Assembly: GCA_021776115.1 (NCBI GenBank)
Contig: JAJFGN010000028.1
Coordinates: 1 to 64,000, forward strand
Length of the DNA: 64,000 bases
Direction of reading: 5' to 3'
From: Kiloniellaceae bacterium
Lineage (GTDB): Bacteria; Pseudomonadota; Alphaproteobacteria; Kiloniellales; J153
Part shown: one piece after another, positions 1 to 7,882 of the stretch
Position numbering within the stretch: the stretch's first letter is position 1
How the letters are laid out: each line of letters starts with the position of its first letter
The notes under the pieces: generated by a model
Told to the model about the DNA's origin: nothing
What the model saw: the letters and a program-made list of their open reading frames with translations, nothing else
Databases searched by the model: none
Made by a program: the position numbers and the translations under genes

Positions 1-126
1 GCTTCGGGCTGGATCTGGCCTTGCATTCGGGTCTGGCTCCCAATCATCTGTTCAGGACAAGCGCGAAGGACCGGCGGACCACGCTCACCCGCGGGTCGAA
101 GCCAAGGGGACTACGGCCCCGCCGGT

Positions 127-162
127 CCGGTCCAGGGCGAGCGATCGCTCGCCCTGGACCGG
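127..162. repeat. perfect 36-bp palindrome
   Basis: The left arm CCGGTCCAGGGCGAGCGA is matched base for base by the right arm with no loop; the centre is GCGATCGC. Transcribed RNA would form an 18-bp GC-rich stem, but no T-run follows on either strand, so it is not a classical terminator. It could be a transcription-end stem for the unseen left-hand gene, or a protein-binding site. Confidence 0.85.
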
Positions 163-282
163 CGCAACTCTTCGCCGATTCGCGCCTGACAGAACATGCA
201 AGGGGCACTTGCTTAGCGCCCCAGCTCCACCCATCCAACCCAGTCGACCCAATGCCCTCTCACCCGGCGGACTGACGCCCGC

Positions 283-334
283 CACCCTCTCCCTCAAGGG
301 GCGAGGGTTTAGTTGGCGCGGCGCGCTGTCCCCC
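283..334. repeat. REP-like dispersed repeat, copy 1
   Basis: A short stem of the type CACCCTCTCCCTC / GGGGCGAGGGT is followed by a GGCGCGGCGCGCTGTCCCC-like tail. The same order of stem and tail, with substitutions, recurs at 28161-28222 between phnC and phnE. Such CCCTCNCC/GGNGAGGG stems are common intergenic repeats in alphaproteobacterial genomes. Confidence 0.55.
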
Positions 335-382
335 GCCCACGCCCATGGACACCACCCGCGCCGGGGCCATATAACCTGGACC

Positions 383-1231
383 ATGAGCACGCGGCCTTTC
401 CTTAAGATGCACGGCCTGGGCAACGACTTCGTGGTCGTCGATGCGCGGGACGAGCCCTTTGCACCCGGGGTGGCGGCGCGGCGGCGGATTGCCGACCGGC
501 GCTTTGGCGTGGGCTGCGACCAGCTTGTGATTCTGGAACCGGCCCCAAGGGAGAACGGGCAGGGCGCCGACCTGGCTTTGCGCTTTTACAACCCGGATGG
601 CGGCGAGGCCGAGGCTTGCGGCAACGGCACGCGCTGCGCCGCCGCGCTGATCATGGCCGAGACCGGGGCGGCGAGCCTGAACATCCGCACGCTCGGCGGC
701 CTGCTGCGTGCCGAGGCCGCGGGGCCAGGCCGGGTCAGCGTCGATATGGGCGAGGCCAAGACCGGCTGGCGCGAGATTCCGCTGGCACGCGAGATGAACA
801 CATTGCATCTGGATCTGGCGGCGGGGCCCCTGCGCGATCCCGTCGCGACCGGCATGGGCAATCCGCATGCGACCTTTTTCGTGGAAGATATCGGCGCCAT
901 CGATATCGCGACGCTGGGCCCCAAGCTGGAGCACGATCCGCTGTTCCCGGCGCGCGCCAACATCGGCGTCGCGCAAGTCACCGGGCCGGACTCCTTACGC
1001 CTGCGGGTGTGGGAGCGCGGCGCGGGCCTGACGATGGCCTGCGGCAGCGGCGCCTGTGCCGCCACCGTGGCGGCCGCGCGGCGCGGTCTGACCGGGCGCA
1101 AGGTCACACTCGATCTGGACGGCGGGACCCTCAAAGTCGAATGGCGCGAGGATGGCCACGTGGTCATGACCGGGCCGGTCGCGACCGCCTTCACCGGCGA
1201 ATTGAGCGCCGATCTGCTGGACGACGCATGA
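383..1231 (+). CDS. dapF: diaminopimelate epimerase
   Basis: Interconverts LL- and meso-diaminopimelate for lysine and peptidoglycan synthesis, in the cytoplasm. The protein is 282 residues, the usual family length. It opens with FLKMHGLGNDF, typical of DapF N-termini. The two catalytic cysteines are visible in CGNGTRC (Cys79) and ACGSGACA (Cys220). I chose the ATG at 383 because the frame upstream has no DapF-like sequence. The stop overlaps the mtaB start by ATGA, and the order dapF-mtaB-ftsY is a familiar alphaproteobacterial operon. I am sure of the function. Confidence 0.97.
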   Translation: MSTRPFLKMHGLGNDFVVVDARDEPFAPGVAARRRIADRRFGVGCDQLVILEPAPRENGQGADLALRFYNPDGGEAEACGNGTRCAAALIMAETGAASLNIRTLGGLLRAEAAGPGRVSVDMGEAKTGWREIPLAREMNTLHLDLAAGPLRDPVATGMGNPHATFFVEDIGAIDIATLGPKLEHDPLFPARANIGVAQVTGPDSLRLRVWERGAGLTMACGSGACAATVAAARRGLTGRKVTLDLDGGTLKVEWREDGHVVMTGPVATAFTGELSADLLDDA

Positions 1232-2496
1232 GCGCGCGCACGAACGAGCCAAATATCATCACCTTCGGCTGCCGCCTGAACGCCTGGGAGTCGGAGGTCA
1301 TGCGCGATCACGCGCGCGCCGCGAACGCCAGTGCCGATGCTGGCCAAACTGTGATCGTCAACACCTGCGCCGTCACCGCCGAGGCCGAGCGTCAGGCCCG
1401 TCAGGCGATCCGCCGGGCCCGGCGCGACCATCCCAAGGCGCGCGTCATCGTCACCGGCTGCGCGGCGCAGATCGACCCCGCCACCTACGCCGCCATGCCG
1501 GAGGTCGACCGGGTGCTTGGCAACGCCGAGAAGCTGCGGCCCGAAAGCTATGCCCCCGAAGCCACAGAACGCATTGTTGTCGACGACATCATGGCGGTGC
1601 GCGAAATCGCGGGGCACTTGATCGAGGGTTTCGCCGAGCGCACCCGCGCCTTCGTGCAGGTCCAGCAGGGCTGCGATCACCGCTGCACCTTCTGCATCAT
1701 CCCTTTCGGGCGCGGCAACAGCCGCTCGGTGCCCATCGGCGAGGTCGTCGCCCAGGTGCGCGCGCTGGTCGAGGGTGGCACCGCCGAGGTGGTCTTGAGC
1801 GGTGTCGACATCACCTCCTACGGCCGCGACCTGCCGGGCGCGCCGAGCCTGGGCCAGATGGTCCGCCGCCTGCTGGCCCTGGCGCCCGAATTGAAGCGCC
1901 TGCGTCTCTCTTCCATCGACGCGATTGAACTGGACCGGGACCTCTTTCGCCTGCTCGCCGAAGAACCGCGCCTCATGCCGCACCTGCATCTTTCGCTGCA
2001 ATCGGGCGACGACATGATCCTGAAGCGCATGAAGCGGCGTCACAGCCGCACCGAGGCGGTCGCGCTGTGCGAGGAGGTGCGCAGGCTTCGCCCCGACATC
2101 GTCTTCGGCGCCGATCTGATTGCCGGCTTCCCGACCGAGACACGCGCGATGTTCGCCAACACCGCCAAGTTGATCGAGGACTGCGGCCTGACCTATCTGC
2201 ACGTCTTCCCCTACTCGGCCCGGCCCGGCACCCCGGCGGCGCGCATGCCCCAGGTGCCGGGGAGCGAGCGTAAGGCGCGGGCCAAGGGCTTGCGCGACCT
2301 GGGCGCGGCCGCGCTCGGGCGTTTCTTCGAGACCCAAGTTGGCGCGCATGCGCGGGTCCTGATCGAGAAGCCGGGCCAAGGACGTTGCGAGCACTTCGCG
2401 CCGGTCGTGCTCGATCATGGCGCGCCGGGGGAAATCGTGGCGGCGCGCATCACCGAGGTGGAGCCGGGTCAGCTTCGCGGCGTCCGCGCGGCATGA
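1228..2496 (+). CDS. mtaB: tRNA threonylcarbamoyladenosine methylthiotransferase
   Basis: A radical-SAM methylthiotransferase of the MtaB group, which makes 2-methylthio-t6A at position 37 of ANN-decoding tRNAs. Its 422 residues contain an N-terminal MTTase domain with the three cluster cysteines (Cys15, Cys47, Cys78) and a radical-SAM motif CDHRCTFC (Cys149, 153, 156). A weaker C-terminal TRAM-like stretch follows. The short form and the FGCRLN opening fit MtaB better than MiaB or RimO. The start overlaps dapF and the stop overlaps ftsY, both by ATGA, which suggests translational coupling. Confidence 0.92.
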   Translation: MSARTNEPNIITFGCRLNAWESEVMRDHARAANASADAGQTVIVNTCAVTAEAERQARQAIRRARRDHPKARVIVTGCAAQIDPATYAAMPEVDRVLGNAEKLRPESYAPEATERIVVDDIMAVREIAGHLIEGFAERTRAFVQVQQGCDHRCTFCIIPFGRGNSRSVPIGEVVAQVRALVEGGTAEVVLSGVDITSYGRDLPGAPSLGQMVRRLLALAPELKRLRLSSIDAIELDRDLFRLLAEEPRLMPHLHLSLQSGDDMILKRMKRRHSRTEAVALCEEVRRLRPDIVFGADLIAGFPTETRAMFANTAKLIEDCGLTYLHVFPYSARPGTPAARMPQVPGSERKARAKGLRDLGAAALGRFFETQVGAHARVLIEKPGQGRCEHFAPVVLDHGAPGEIVAARITEVEPGQLRGVRAA

Positions 2497-3431
2497 GCGA
2501 GACCGAGGCCAAAGGCGGTTGGTTCGGCCGCCTCAAGGCGGGTCTGTCGCGCTCCTCCACCAAGTTGGGCGACGGCATCTCCGGCATCTTCACCAAGCGC
2601 AAGCTGGACGACGCAGCGCTGGAGGAATTGGAAGAGCTGCTCATCACCGCCGACCTCGGCGTCCAGGCCGCGGCTCGCCTGACCGCCGATCTGGCCAAGA
2701 CCCGCTTCGACAAGGACATCTCGCCGCAAGAGGTGCGCCGCGCCCTGGCCGACGACATCGCCGCGATCCTGGAGCCGGTGGCTCGGCCATTGACGCCCGA
2801 CCCGGCGCGCAAGCCCCATGTGGTCCTGGTCGTCGGTGTCAACGGCAGCGGCAAGACTACGACCATCGGCAAAATGGCCAAGCACTACCGCGAGCAGGGC
2901 CTGAAGGTGCGCCTGGCCGCCGGCGACACCTTCCGCGCCGCCGCGATCGAGCAGTTGCAGCTTTGGGGCGAACGCACCGGATGCCCGGTGGTCGCGGGCG
3001 CCCCCGGCGCCGATGCCGCGGGTCTGGCCTTCGGCGCGTTGGAAACCGCGCGGCGCGAGGGCGACGATTTGCTGCTGATCGACACCGCCGGGCGCTTGCA
3101 CAACAAAGCCGACCTTATGGCGGGTTTGCAGAAGATCGGCCGGGTCCTGAAGAAACTGGATGAGAGCGCGCCACACGATGTGATCCTGGTCCTCGACGCC
3201 ACCACCGGGCAGAACGCGCACGCCCAGGTCGAGACCTTCAAGGAGTTGGTGGACGTCACCGGCCTGGTGGTCACCAAGCTCGACGGCAGCGCGCGCGGCG
3301 GCGTCCTGGTCGCCCTGGCCGAACGCTTCGGCCTGCCGGTCCACGCCATCGGCGTCGGCGAAAGCGCCGAAGACCTGCGCCCCTTCAAGGCCCAAGACTT
3401 CGCGGAGTCGCTGATGGGCCTCGGCGGTTAA
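2493..3431 (+). CDS. ftsY: signal recognition particle receptor
   Basis: The SRP receptor GTPase, which docks ribosome-SRP complexes at the inner membrane. The 312 residues comprise a short N-terminal membrane-targeting region, the helical N domain and the NG GTPase. The P-loop GVNGSGKT is at 115-122, DTAGR at 197-201 and TKLDG at 261-265. The long acidic A domain of the E. coli protein is absent, as is usual in alphaproteobacteria. It is the last gene of the dapF operon; no obvious terminator follows. Confidence 0.97.
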   Translation: MSETEAKGGWFGRLKAGLSRSSTKLGDGISGIFTKRKLDDAALEELEELLITADLGVQAAARLTADLAKTRFDKDISPQEVRRALADDIAAILEPVARPLTPDPARKPHVVLVVGVNGSGKTTTIGKMAKHYREQGLKVRLAAGDTFRAAAIEQLQLWGERTGCPVVAGAPGADAAGLAFGALETARREGDDLLLIDTAGRLHNKADLMAGLQKIGRVLKKLDESAPHDVILVLDATTGQNAHAQVETFKELVDVTGLVVTKLDGSARGGVLVALAERFGLPVHAIGVGESAEDLRPFKAQDFAESLMGLGG

Positions 3432-3595
3432 GGCAAGGACTCCTACTACCGAGTCAATGAATGGGGGCCGGAGGAAACAACCTCCAATCCTCAAGGCGTC
3501 GGCCGGTTCACAATTTTCTTTACATTCGCAGGCAAGCGGCCGTCCATCAGACGGCAGCGATACCCGCTGCACGTTAGCTGAACAGGAGCATTGGT

Positions 3596-4849
3596 TTGAG
3601 CGGCGTGAAGGCTTCATCTCCCCCCTTTGCGGTTACCAGCATCGTTCTGTCCATGGGGCTGATGGCTGTCGGTAACGGCGTTATGTTCGCTTACATTCCC
3701 GTGAAGCTTGCGTTCGAGGGCTTCGATCCCTGGGTCGCGGGTGCGGTCCTCACGGCCTTGGCCGCCGGCGGATTGGGCGGTTGTCTTTTGACCGGCCCCT
3801 TGGTGCGGCGGGTCGGGCACGCCCGGGTGTTCGCGTCGCTCGCGGCGGTCGTCAACTTGTCGGTCCTGATCATCGCGCTCGGGACCGAACCGTTTCTCTG
3901 GATGCTCTCCCGGGGCCTGTACGGGTTCGCCATGTCCGGGCTCTTTATCGTCAGCCAAAGCTGGTTGAACGATGCCTGCGGAAACGAATGGCGGGGTAAG
4001 GTCATCGCCGTTTTCTACATGACCTATGTCATCGCCATCGGCGCGGGTTCGTTTCTTCTGAAATACATCTCGCTTGAGACGATGCAGGGCCCGCTGCTGG
4101 GCATCTTCTTCGCGACGCTGGCGATTCTGCCGGTCGGATTGACCCGGCTCAGAACGCCCCCGCCGCCGGCGAGCGTATCCGTTGCCGTCCGGGCGGTCTG
4201 GCGAATTTCTCCGGTCGGGTTGGTGGGGCTGCTTACGGTCGGCGGCTTGACCATGCTGGTCCAAGGCTTCGCGCCCATATACGCGGCGACCGGCGGCTAC
4301 GCGAAGGACGATATCGCCCTTCTTATGTTCCTCATGCAATTCGGTATGATCGCCATTCAATATCCGCTTGGGGCGATCTCCGACCGCACCGACCGGCGTT
4401 ACGTTCTCATCGCGGCATCGGCACTCGTGATCGTAAGCGCGGGGATCGCGACTCAAATGTCCGGGACGAGCTTGCTTTGGCTGATCCTGGTGTTCGCGGT
4501 CTGGAGTGGCGCCACGGAGTCTATTTATGCCGTCGCCAATGCCCATGCCAACGATCGCGCCGACCCGCAGTATTACGTGTCCTTATCCAGCACCCTGCTG
4601 GTGGCCTGGTCGGTCTCGGGCATCGTGTTGCCGGGACTGGCGACCGCCTTGACTCAGGTCGTTGGACCCAAAGCCTTCATGTTCGTGGCCATAGCCACCG
4701 CGACTCTCTATGCCGCGTTCGTTGTGTATCGCTTGACCCGCCGCGAACCGGCGCCGGAGGCAGACCAAGAACCTTACCAGCCCATCAGCGCCCAGGTGCC
4801 TTACACCGCCGAGCTGGCGCCTCAGCCTTCCGAAGAGGGATCGTCGTAG
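3596..4849 (+). CDS. major facilitator superfamily transporter
   Basis: A 417-residue polytopic membrane protein with about twelve hydrophobic segments and a polar tail of some 35 residues. The loop between segments 2 and 3 (GPLVRRVGHARVF) and the one near the middle (GAISDRTDRRYV) match the MFS loop signature around the 2-3 and 8-9 turns. The TTG at 3596 is chosen because AGGAG lies 9 bases upstream and no better start exists. The overall pattern resembles the YcaD-like group of efflux carriers, but the substrate cannot be read from the sequence. It is monocistronic, with a 164-bp gap after ftsY. Confidence 0.85.
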   Translation: MSGVKASSPPFAVTSIVLSMGLMAVGNGVMFAYIPVKLAFEGFDPWVAGAVLTALAAGGLGGCLLTGPLVRRVGHARVFASLAAVVNLSVLIIALGTEPFLWMLSRGLYGFAMSGLFIVSQSWLNDACGNEWRGKVIAVFYMTYVIAIGAGSFLLKYISLETMQGPLLGIFFATLAILPVGLTRLRTPPPPASVSVAVRAVWRISPVGLVGLLTVGGLTMLVQGFAPIYAATGGYAKDDIALLMFLMQFGMIAIQYPLGAISDRTDRRYVLIAASALVIVSAGIATQMSGTSLLWLILVFAVWSGATESIYAVANAHANDRADPQYYVSLSSTLLVAWSVSGIVLPGLATALTQVVGPKAFMFVAIATATLYAAFVVYRLTRREPAPEADQEPYQPISAQVPYTAELAPQPSEEGSS

Positions 4850-5197
4850 TCGCGTTGGCCCAGGTGGAGGTGCCGAGAGGCGTGCTTCGGAAAACTCTGC
4901 CGCGGATCGATGACCTGCGACCAAAACCCGCCCCGGCGTGGATTGAGGGAATCGGCGCCAAGGTGAAGATGACGGGAGCGGTACGTCTGAATGACGGAAA
5001 ATTTGGGTGAATGGAATTTCGGACACCGGAAAACCGAAAACTCAGGTCATCGGATGACTGCGGAGAAATTCTTTCGCTTCAATGTTGGTACGCGGCGTAT
5101 GATTTCCACGAACCTGGAGGTTATCCGGGAAATGCAAGTTCGGATCTTTCAAAGGATTTTCGGCGTCGGATTCTAACCGCCTTTTTTTGGGGAATGT
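4850..5197. other. intergenic region before dsbB
   Basis: 348 bp, noticeably more AT-rich towards its right end than the flanking genes. A 61-codon open frame (4991-5176) has no ribosome site and no recognisable protein character, so I do not call it. A T7 run at about 5182-5188 is not preceded by a stem. The change in composition continues into dsbB-dsbA. Confidence 0.5.
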
Positions 5198-5641
5198 ATG
5201 AAAAGTAAAGTTTCTTCCCTGGGCATTCAGCCCGGCTGGACCCTGCTCTTCGCCGCCTGGATCGTGGTCGCCAGCGCCACCCTCGGCAGCCTCTTCTTCA
5301 GCGAAGTCATGCGGGTTCCGGTCTGTGTGCTGTGCTGGTATCAACGAGTTGCCATGTACCCCTTGACCCTGATTCTCGCCATTGGCCTGTTCCCCTATGA
5401 CCCCAAGGTTGTGCGATATGCCGGCGCACTGGCGGGCGTGGGATGGCTTACCGCCATGTTCCACGTACTCCTGGTTGCCGGGATCGTTCCGGAAAGGGTC
5501 CAACCCTGTGTGCAGGGCATCCCGTGTTCGGAAACCTACATCTCTCTGCTCGGGTTTTTGAGCATTCCCGTCATGTCTCTTTTTACCTTTACCCTCATTG
5601 GCGTCTTGTTGTTTTACGCACATAAGATGGAATCATCATGA
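5198..5641 (+). CDS. dsbB: disulfide bond formation protein B family
   Basis: A four-span inner-membrane quinone reductase that reoxidises a DsbA-type partner. The 147 residues carry the periplasmic pairs CVLC (Cys43/Cys46) and CVQGIPC (Cys104/Cys110) in the expected loops. The short form with CxxC-W-Y-Q-R resembles the BdbC/DsbB-2 group. GGGGAA precedes the ATG. The stop overlaps the next gene by ATGA, so the oxidase and its thiol partner are translationally coupled. Codon use and composition are more AT-rich than in the neighbours, which suggests acquisition as a cassette. Confidence 0.9.
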   Translation: MKSKVSSLGIQPGWTLLFAAWIVVASATLGSLFFSEVMRVPVCVLCWYQRVAMYPLTLILAIGLFPYDPKVVRYAGALAGVGWLTAMFHVLLVAGIVPERVQPCVQGIPCSETYISLLGFLSIPVMSLFTFTLIGVLLFYAHKMESS

Positions 5642-6270
5642 ATCGGAAAACCCTATTCATCTCCGTTGCCGGGCTGCTTCTGCTGGTCTTTGCCGTTGCC
5701 GCGGTGCTGTTTCAACAAAGTGCGTCCGAGAGCCGCAACCAAAGCGCGCTGGAGCGGGAAGGAGCTCCCATCAAGGGGCCCCACGACGCCAAGGTCACCA
5801 TTGTAGAATTTCTTGACCCGGCTTGCGGGACCTGCCGGGACTTCTATCCCCTTGTGAAGCGGTTGATCGACAAGTACCCGGGCAAGGTAAGAGTAATGGT
5901 CCGCTACGCCCCGCTTCACCCCGGCTCGGACCAAGTGGTCAAAATGCTAGAGGCGGCCCGCTATCAGGGTAAGTTTTGGCAAGCCCTGGAATTGTTGTTC
6001 CGCGACCAAAATCGTTGGGTGGTCAATCACAATTCCCAGCCTACGCGCGCTCTGGCTGTCTTGCGCTCCTTGGACTTGGACCTGAATCGGTTTTCGGCCG
6101 ATATGAATCGTCCAGAGTTAGCCCAAGCGATTCAAAGAGACGTGCAGGATGGGCAGGCCCTCAATGTCCGGGCCACCCCTGAATTCTTCGTCAATGGACG
6201 GCCCATGACCAGTTTTAGCTATGATCATTTGAGCAACCTGGTAAAGGAGGCGGTGGCCGACGCTTATTGA
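5638..6270 (+). CDS. DsbA/BdbD-like thiol oxidoreductase
   Basis: A membrane-anchored periplasmic thioredoxin-fold oxidase. The 210 residues begin with an uncleaved-looking signal anchor (about residues 5-25), followed by a DsbA-type fold with active site CGTC (Cys63/Cys66) and the cis-proline loop ATPEFFVNG (Pro181). It overlaps dsbB by ATGA and is the likely partner of that quinone reductase. CGTC rather than CPHC and the single N-terminal anchor point to the BdbD/DsbA_4 branch. Its physiological substrates are unknown from this context. Confidence 0.88.
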   Translation: MNRKTLFISVAGLLLLVFAVAAVLFQQSASESRNQSALEREGAPIKGPHDAKVTIVEFLDPACGTCRDFYPLVKRLIDKYPGKVRVMVRYAPLHPGSDQVVKMLEAARYQGKFWQALELLFRDQNRWVVNHNSQPTRALAVLRSLDLDLNRFSADMNRPELAQAIQRDVQDGQALNVRATPEFFVNGRPMTSFSYDHLSNLVKEAVADAY

Positions 6271-6306
6271 CGGTTGTGCTCACCTGATCATCCGTTTATG
6301 CGCGCA

Positions 6307-7809
6307 CTAGCGCTGCGTCTCCTTTTCCACCTCGCGGCCCAGGCGGGTGACGATCTCCGGCAGGGCGCGCACGTCGGCGGCGGTGGTGCGGAAGTTGGTG
6401 ATGCAGGCACGCAGGTAAAACCGCCCGTCGATCACCGCGTTCGAGAGAAACGCTTCGCCACCGCCTTGAATGCGCGACAAGAGCGCCGTGTTCAGGGCGT
6501 CCAAGCGCTCGCCGTCTTGGGCCGGGTCCAGGCCTTCGGGCACATAGCGGAAGGTCGTGATGCTCAGGCTTTGGGTCGCGGTTTCGATCTGAGGGTCGGC
6601 GGCGAGCGCCGCGTGCATCTCGCGCGCCAGACGCAGGTTGCCGGCGATCATGGCGCGATAGCCCGCGCGCCCCGCGCCTTGCAGCGCCAGCCAAACCTTG
6701 AGCGCGCGAAAGCCGCGTGAGTTCTGCGGCCCGTATTCGTGATAGTGCATCACCTCGCCATCATCGACGTTGTAGTGGTAATAGGGCGGCCGGAAACTGA
6801 AAGTATCGCGCAGGGACTGGCGGTCGCGCACCAAGGCGCAGCCGGCTTCGAGCGGCACGAACAGCCACTTGTGCGCATCCACCGCCAGGGAGTCGGCCTC
6901 GCGCAGGCCCTTCAAGTCGGCTGGTGAGCCCGGCGCCACGATGGCCGGCGCGCCATAGCACCCGTCGACGTGAAACCAGAGGCCGTTTTCGCGGGCGATC
7001 GCGGCCAATTCGGGCAAGGGATCGACCGCGCCGGTACTGACCGTGCCGGCGGCGCCGACCAGCAAGAAGGGCTGCTCCCCCGCCGCCCGATCGGCGGCGA
7101 TCCGGGTCCGCAATTCCGCGGTGTCCATACGCAAGTCCGTGCCGGTCCCGATCCAGCGGATCGCGTCGGTGCCGAGCCCGAAAATGTCGGCGCCCTTCTC
7201 CAGCCAAGTGTGGGTCTCGCGCGAGGCATAGATGCGCAAAGCCCCCGCCGCCGGCGCCAATCCCTCGCGGCGCGTGTCCCAATCGGCGCGCGCGCGGCGC
7301 GCCGCCAGGATGCCGATGAAGTTGGCCATGTTGCCGCCGCTGGTCAGCAGGCCGCCGCAGTCGGTCGGGTAGCCCAGCAGATCGGCGATCCAACGCACCG
7401 ATTGCGCCTCGATCTCGCTGGGCAAAGGGGCCGAGCTCCAGGCTGCCAGGTTGGGATTCACGGCGGCGGCGAGAAAGTCGCCCAGAAACCCGATCGGCGC
7501 GGGCGAGCCGATGACATAGCCCCAAGATTTGGGATGGCCGTTGATCCGGCAGCCGTCGAAGACAAGCTCCGCCGCGCGCGCCAGCAGAGTTCCAGCGTCG
7601 GTTCCATGTTCCGGCAAGCCGCCTTGGCCCAGACGCGCCCGCGCCTCGGCCGGCGAAATATCGCGCGCGGCCGGGCGATTGGGGATCTGTTGAATGAAGT
7701 CCGCGATCCGCTCGACCAAGTCATGACCCAGCGCCCGAAACTCGCCCGCGCTCATGTCGAGGGGCGCCGCCGGGTACTCGTCTTCCGCCGTCGAGTTATG
7801 CTGCACCAT
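6307..7809 (-). CDS. PLP-dependent group II amino acid decarboxylase
   Basis: A pyridoxal-5'-phosphate decarboxylase of the aromatic-L-amino-acid/glutamate decarboxylase family. The 500 residues have the cofactor lysine in DAHKWLF (Lys314), a HVDGCYGA stretch carrying the PLP-binding aspartate, and the N-terminal GHPKSWGYV motif typical of the family. The substrate (tryptophan, tyrosine, DOPA or other) cannot be assigned. It faces away from dsbA and lies 73 bp downstream of the acyl-CoA dehydrogenase on the same strand, so they may be co-transcribed. Confidence 0.88.
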   Translation of the reverse strand: MVQHNSTAEDEYPAAPLDMSAGEFRALGHDLVERIADFIQQIPNRPAARDISPAEARARLGQGGLPEHGTDAGTLLARAAELVFDGCRINGHPKSWGYVIGSPAPIGFLGDFLAAAVNPNLAAWSSAPLPSEIEAQSVRWIADLLGYPTDCGGLLTSGGNMANFIGILAARRARADWDTRREGLAPAAGALRIYASRETHTWLEKGADIFGLGTDAIRWIGTGTDLRMDTAELRTRIAADRAAGEQPFLLVGAAGTVSTGAVDPLPELAAIARENGLWFHVDGCYGAPAIVAPGSPADLKGLREADSLAVDAHKWLFVPLEAGCALVRDRQSLRDTFSFRPPYYHYNVDDGEVMHYHEYGPQNSRGFRALKVWLALQGAGRAGYRAMIAGNLRLAREMHAALAADPQIETATQSLSITTFRYVPEGLDPAQDGERLDALNTALLSRIQGGGEAFLSNAVIDGRFYLRACITNFRTTAADVRALPEIVTRLGREVEKETQR

Positions 7810-7882
7810 GCGCGACCTTCCTGCTAAATGAGTTGGCGGGAAGGATAGCGCGTTCGCTCGCGGCCTGGCCAGGACGCGGCGT

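Larger units (their letters stand above)
1..382. other. non-coding leader upstream of dapF
   Basis: No reading frame here has coding character. The stretch contains a perfect 36-bp palindrome (127-162) and a repeat-like stem (283-334) that recurs inside the phosphonate operon near 28161. Whatever gene lies to the left ends before the window. The dapF promoter must lie here, but I see no convincing -35/-10 pair. Confidence 0.6.

Noticed and set aside
586-2418. A 610-codon open frame on the minus strand opposite dapF-mtaB
   Set aside because: Same reason: the sense-strand genes are unmistakable.
4991-5176. A 61-codon open frame before dsbB
   Set aside because: No ribosome site, no recognisable protein features and an overlapping alternative frame of similar length.
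5182-5188. T7 run before dsbB as a terminator
   Set aside because: No stem precedes it.
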